Positions 60,609 to 64,000 of a stretch of DNA of 64,000 bases are shown one piece after another. The translations under genes were made by a program, and so were the position numbers. Positions within the stretch are counted from its first letter, which is position 1; every line of letters begins with the position of its first letter. The stretch comes from Clostridium tagluense (GTDB lineage: Bacteria; Bacillota; Clostridia; Clostridiales; Clostridiaceae), in assembly GCF_003865095.1 (NCBI RefSeq), contig NZ_BHYK01000019.1, positions 1 to 64,000 of the forward strand, written 5' to 3'. The notes beneath the pieces are model-generated. The model had not been told where the DNA came from, searched no databases, and saw only the letters and a list, made by a program, of their open reading frames with translations.

Positions 60609-62309
60609 TTATACTTTTAAGTTTCTGTATCTATTGTATGCAGCCATTATTTCTTGCTTTCTTGGCATAGCTAAACTTCCACTTCCACCTTTTATCCGCT
60701 CTATGGATATTAACCCATTTTTCTCTATTTCACAAATTATATTGTCCACCATATTTTCAAAGTTTAAGTTCTTATTCATAATACTTACCTCTGCCCATTT
60801 CATAATTGAACCTATAGCATTTATTTGCTCAGTATCAACTATTTGTTCCACGGCCCTTAAATCTATGTCTTCTCTATTTATACTTAATGTATCTAGTCCT
60901 ATTGTTTTGATTTTAATTCCCTTTTCTCCGGACTTAATAGTTCCAACTTTAACTTGTCTATTAAATTCAATATCTATTTTTAAATTTCTATCATTAATTC
61001 TTTTTATAATATGACCTTTACTTAGTTTTTTAGCCTTTTCTGTTACATCTACAGCCTCATAATTATCCAATTGCACAACAGAATCTGCTACATCAAAGAA
61101 ATCTCCCGAGCTCCCTACTACTATTATTGTTGAAATACCCTTTTGCTTATATAGAGGCCTTACTATTTCAATAAATGGTGTAATTGGTTCCTTTTCCCTG
61201 CAAACTAATTTTTGCATTAATTCATCTCTCATCATAAAATTAGTAGCTGAAGTATCCTCATCTATTAAAAGTACCTTAGCGCTACTTTCTATGCCCTCTA
61301 TAATACTAGCCGCTTGTGATGTACTTCCACTTGCATTTTCCGTGCAAAATTCTAGGGTATCCTTCCCATTAGGCAAGTTACTTATAAATAATGATATATC
61401 TGTTTTAGTTACACACCTGCTATCTTCAGCCCTTATTTTTAAAGCTGATCCATCTGTTATAACAAATTCTCTACCATCACCTTCAATATGATTATAAACT
61501 CCAAGTTCTAATGCTTTTAATAATGTGGATTTACCGTGATATCCTCCACCTACTATAAGAGTTATACCTTTTTTAATACCCATTCCGCAAATTATACCCT
61601 GGCTCTCTGTATTAAATTCTACTTCTAATTCCTTTGGTGAAATAAATAGTGTTCCACCTCTTAATGCTTTTGTAGATATGCCACTTTCTCTAGGTAGCAT
61701 TGATCCATTAGCTACAAATGCTACTAATCCTCTATTTTGCAGTTCCCCTCTTATATATTCTTGATCTTCTACTAGCTTTACTCTATTTATTAATTTTTCG
61801 CTATTAATGTTTTTATATATTAAAGTTTTTTCTACAATGCTTGGTATAACATTATACAAAATCTTCTCAAGCTCTCTTGATAAAACGCTTCTTCCCCTTG
61901 CCGGAAACCCAACATAAAATCTTGCTTCTATTTTATCCTCATCTATAATTATTGAAGTTCTATTTAATATCTCCTGTGGACATTTGCTTATAGCTAATAA
62001 TCCACTCTTTCCGGACCCAAAAACTTTTACGCAGCACTTATTTATACTAGAATAAAATTCTCTTGTTAAGTAGTCTGCTACTGCAATATTTTTGATTTTA
62101 TTATCAAAAAGTTCCTTTGGAAATTTAGCAATATTCTGATTTACTATTACTCTAACTCTTGATGGTGATGCAAAAGGGTCACCTTGAACATGATCTATGC
62201 AAAGTGTATAATTTCCAAAATCGTATTCGCCCTCTAAATCCTTATAAAGCCTATAGCTTTTTCCATCAATTCTATCTAAATCTTTTTTTAATGCTTCTGA
62301 ATTTTTCAT
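60609..62309 (-). CDS. ABC-class ATPase (PF09818-like)
   Basis: 566 residues. Resembles the family annotated as predicted ATPase of the ABC class: N-terminal LYKDLEGEYDFGNYTLCIDHVQGDPFASPSRVRV (key: HVQGDPFASPS), central Walker A GGGYHGKSTLLKALELG, Walker B VLLIDEDTSATNFM, and a sensor segment IIVVGSSGDFFDVAD. No membrane segments; cytosolic. The biological role of the family is not known. GAGGAG seven bases before the ATG. It stands alone on the minus strand, convergent with the thiamine operon. Confidence 0.82.
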   Translation of the reverse strand: MKNSEALKKDLDRIDGKSYRLYKDLEGEYDFGNYTLCIDHVQGDPFASPSRVRVIVNQNIAKFPKELFDNKIKNIAVADYLTREFYSSINKCCVKVFGSGKSGLLAISKCPQEILNRTSIIIDEDKIEARFYVGFPARGRSVLSRELEKILYNVIPSIVEKTLIYKNINSEKLINRVKLVEDQEYIRGELQNRGLVAFVANGSMLPRESGISTKALRGGTLFISPKELEVEFNTESQGIICGMGIKKGITLIVGGGYHGKSTLLKALELGVYNHIEGDGREFVITDGSALKIRAEDSRCVTKTDISLFISNLPNGKDTLEFCTENASGSTSQAASIIEGIESSAKVLLIDEDTSATNFMMRDELMQKLVCREKEPITPFIEIVRPLYKQKGISTIIVVGSSGDFFDVADSVVQLDNYEAVDVTEKAKKLSKGHIIKRINDRNLKIDIEFNRQVKVGTIKSGEKGIKIKTIGLDTLSINREDIDLRAVEQIVDTEQINAIGSIMKWAEVSIMNKNLNFENMVDNIICEIEKNGLISIERIKGGSGSLAMPRKQEIMAAYNRYRNLKV

Positions 62310-62378
62310 TTAGCGCTCCTCTTATGTTCCTATAAAATAAATTTCACTTTTCCATATTATAAAAAATAGCAGGTAATG

Positions 62379-64000
62379 TTACTCCATTTCTAAATTAACC
62401 ACGCACTTATCACAATCAAATACTAAAACCCACTTTTTAAGATTTTTGTAATTTAAAAGTTCCTGAGAATTTTTATATTTATTGATTTGTACTATTGCCT
62501 CTTCTTTTCTTTGATTTACTAAAGCTTCACCATATTTATCATATTCCTTTTTTGTTATATATTTAAGCTCAATTATCCCATAATATTTTGGCTTTATTAT
62601 ATGATTATTTAAAAGTGCTATATCTATATAGCCCTCTTCTACCTCATATTCTGATTTTATAAGGTACGCTTTAGCTAGATTTAAATAAGCTATCATTATT
62701 ATTTTGATGTATTTTTCATCAAAGGCAATGAAATCTCTGTTTGATAATTTATTTAAAGTTTTTTCAATTATACTTACAAATGAAGCATTATCTCCATTTA
62801 ATGCAATTTCAAATATAGAATTCTCTATATCAGCAGTATCTAGACTATATTCAGTTAACTCATTTAAGCTACTAACAAAAAAATCATAATATAATCCCTT
62901 TATAGCTTCATTAGGTATCTTAAGTATTACCCTACCCATGACTTGCTTTTTTATAGTAAGCATTCCCAAATAAAATAAGAGTGACCTAAAATCATCTTTA
63001 TTATATCTCTTTTCCAGACTAAATTCTTCAGTTATTCTTGAAAATACTTCTTTGCCACTGACTATATCTTTTAATACCTCCATATTATTTGATTGATTTT
63101 GCAACTTAAATAAATTGCCAACTTTGCTATAATCACTAGCAATATTTTTATCTATTAAATTGGTTGGACCTTTCCCGGTTTCAATAAAGGCTTTAATATA
63201 GTAGAGAATCATATCACTATTAAAAAGTCTAGTTGTTGCATCCTCTGAAAACAGGTAACCATTATAATTCTTTTTTAAAATTTCCATTAATTCTTCTGTT
63301 TCTTCAAAAGATATTGGTTCATTTAAAGTAGTTTTAATTAAACCCCTTACCTCCTGCTCTGTAAATCCCATCATTTCATTGAAATTCACATGTCTTGTTA
63401 AATCATCCGCTATATTAAACCCACTAGTCATACTATCTAAAGTAATAGGAGATACTCCTGTTGCAAATATTCTTCCAACTACTTTTTCTGTACCTATCTT
63501 TAATGCTTCATAGAATTTTCTCACAAACCCTGTTTTGCTTATACTATCTTTAAACAGTTCCGGTTGAAAACTCAAAAGCTCATTTGCAAAATGATCATAT
63601 TCATCTATTATTACATAAATAGGTTTATCTATTTCATATTTTACTGTAGTAAAAAAATTATTTAGCATACTGGCTGCATCATCATAATCTTTTCTATACT
63701 CAACATTTAAATCATAGTTTTTAATAAACCGATCAAAAGATTCTCTAATATTTTTTAAAAAAGATTCCTTTAGAGATTCTTTAGTATCAGTGTTTAGGCT
63801 GGAGAAATTAAAATTTAATATGTAATATCCACTTCTCTCCTTAGTAGGATTTTGAGCTATATACGTATCACGGAATAGTCTTTCAAAGTTGTCTCTCTGA
63901 CTTATATCAAAATAAGCGGATAGCATTGAAGTAAAAAGACTTTTCCCAAATCTCCTAGGTCTTAGGAAAAATATATAAGGAGCAGGATAATTTTCAAGCT
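62379..64000 (-). CDS. AAA-ATPase-like / PD-(D/E)XK nuclease-like protein (5' end beyond window)
   Basis: At least 540 residues visible; the frame runs through the right edge, so the start codon is outside. The visible N-terminus FLRPRRFGKSLFTSM is the Walker A of the AAA-ATPase_like family, and an ATG at 63926 is internal. Then VIIDEYDHF (Walker B) and FATGVSPITLDSMTSGFN (sensor). The C-terminus carries a PD-(D/E)XK core: YIDIALL then IIELKYI. Such proteins are abundant and variable in clostridia and Bacteroidetes; function unknown, perhaps a restriction-like or mobile element-linked nuclease. Confidence 0.83.
   Translation of the reverse strand, partial: LENYPAPYIFFLRPRRFGKSLFTSMLSAYFDISQRDNFERLFRDTYIAQNPTKERSGYYILNFNFSSLNTDTKESLKESFLKNIRESFDRFIKNYDLNVEYRKDYDDAASMLNNFFTTVKYEIDKPIYVIIDEYDHFANELLSFQPELFKDSISKTGFVRKFYEALKIGTEKVVGRIFATGVSPITLDSMTSGFNIADDLTRHVNFNEMMGFTEQEVRGLIKTTLNEPISFEETEELMEILKKNYNGYLFSEDATTRLFNSDMILYYIKAFIETGKGPTNLIDKNIASDYSKVGNLFKLQNQSNNMEVLKDIVSGKEVFSRITEEFSLEKRYNKDDFRSLLFYLGMLTIKKQVMGRVILKIPNEAIKGLYYDFFVSSLNELTEYSLDTADIENSIFEIALNGDNASFVSIIEKTLNKLSNRDFIAFDEKYIKIIMIAYLNLAKAYLIKSEYEVEEGYIDIALLNNHIIKPKYYGIIELKYITKKEYDKYGEALVNQRKEEAIVQINKYKNSQELLNYKNLKKWVLVFDCDKCVVNLEME

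Overview
The window is AT-rich, densely coded low-GC Firmicute DNA, most likely Clostridium sensu stricto. The evidence is strong AAGGAGG-type ribosome sites, a BdhA-type iron alcohol dehydrogenase, a T-box before gltX, clostridial-type thiamine genes, HDOD/CheV signalling genes and many U-tailed terminators. No rRNA, tRNA or CRISPR array was seen. Both edges cut a feature: a group II intron at the left and an AAA-ATPase/nuclease gene at the right.

Layout. 0-8 kb: 5' end of a group II intron lying just behind the terminator of a thioredoxin-like gene, then a secreted M1 metallopeptidase, HAD and VOC enzymes, a deoxynucleotidase-like protein, a small Cys/His-rich protein, a double-GNAT acetyltransferase and two cell-wall-type hydrolases. 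8.7-12.4 kb: a pair of ABC exporter half-transporters. 12.6-17.6 kb: acetyltransferase, a J-like/TPR/SEC-C protein, an IS200/IS605-derived element with no transposase, butanol dehydrogenase and a HAD phosphatase. 17.8-25 kb: an AraC regulator with a dead GH39-like domain, a MATE pump, an acetyltransferase/methyltransferase/acetyltransferase operon and a DUF4275 protein. 25-33 kb: T-box gltX, an ABC-F protein, and a Mn2+ riboswitch followed by a P-type cation ATPase. 33-40.6 kb: PadR with its DUF1048 partner, a metallo-beta-lactamase/beta-CASP protein with a long extra C-terminus, a MutS2-like protein without Smr, an LRR protein and a membrane protein. 40.6-49 kb: a BmrCD-like heterodimeric multidrug exporter and a SWIM plus SNF2 pair. 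49-54 kb: a CheV, response regulator-HDOD, response regulator and REC-histidine kinase signalling cluster. 54-60.6 kb: two consecutive TPP riboswitches, then thiS-thiF-thiG-thiH-thiC-tenI-purF. 60.6-64 kb: an ABC-class ATPase and the AAA/PD-(D/E)XK protein.

The most interesting pattern is four genes or operons between 21 and 45 kb, each behind a long 5' leader with a consensus or near-consensus promoter, one or more tiny ORFs and an intrinsic terminator before the gene. They are the acetyltransferase operon, the ABC-F gene, the mutS2-like gene and the BmrCD-like exporter. This is the layout of ribosome-mediated attenuation known for bmrBCD and several antibiotic-resistance ABC-F genes, so this stretch may be a translation-stress or antibiotic-response island that includes a MutS2 paralogue.

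Other regulation visible in sequence: the Mn2+ riboswitch has mutually exclusive P1 and terminator stems. The thiamine operon has two full TPP units in series and carries purF, which supplies the purine-pathway precursor used by ThiC. A GC-rich hairpin repeat with a TGCCACNTGGGTGGCA core occurs in at least nine intergenic places.
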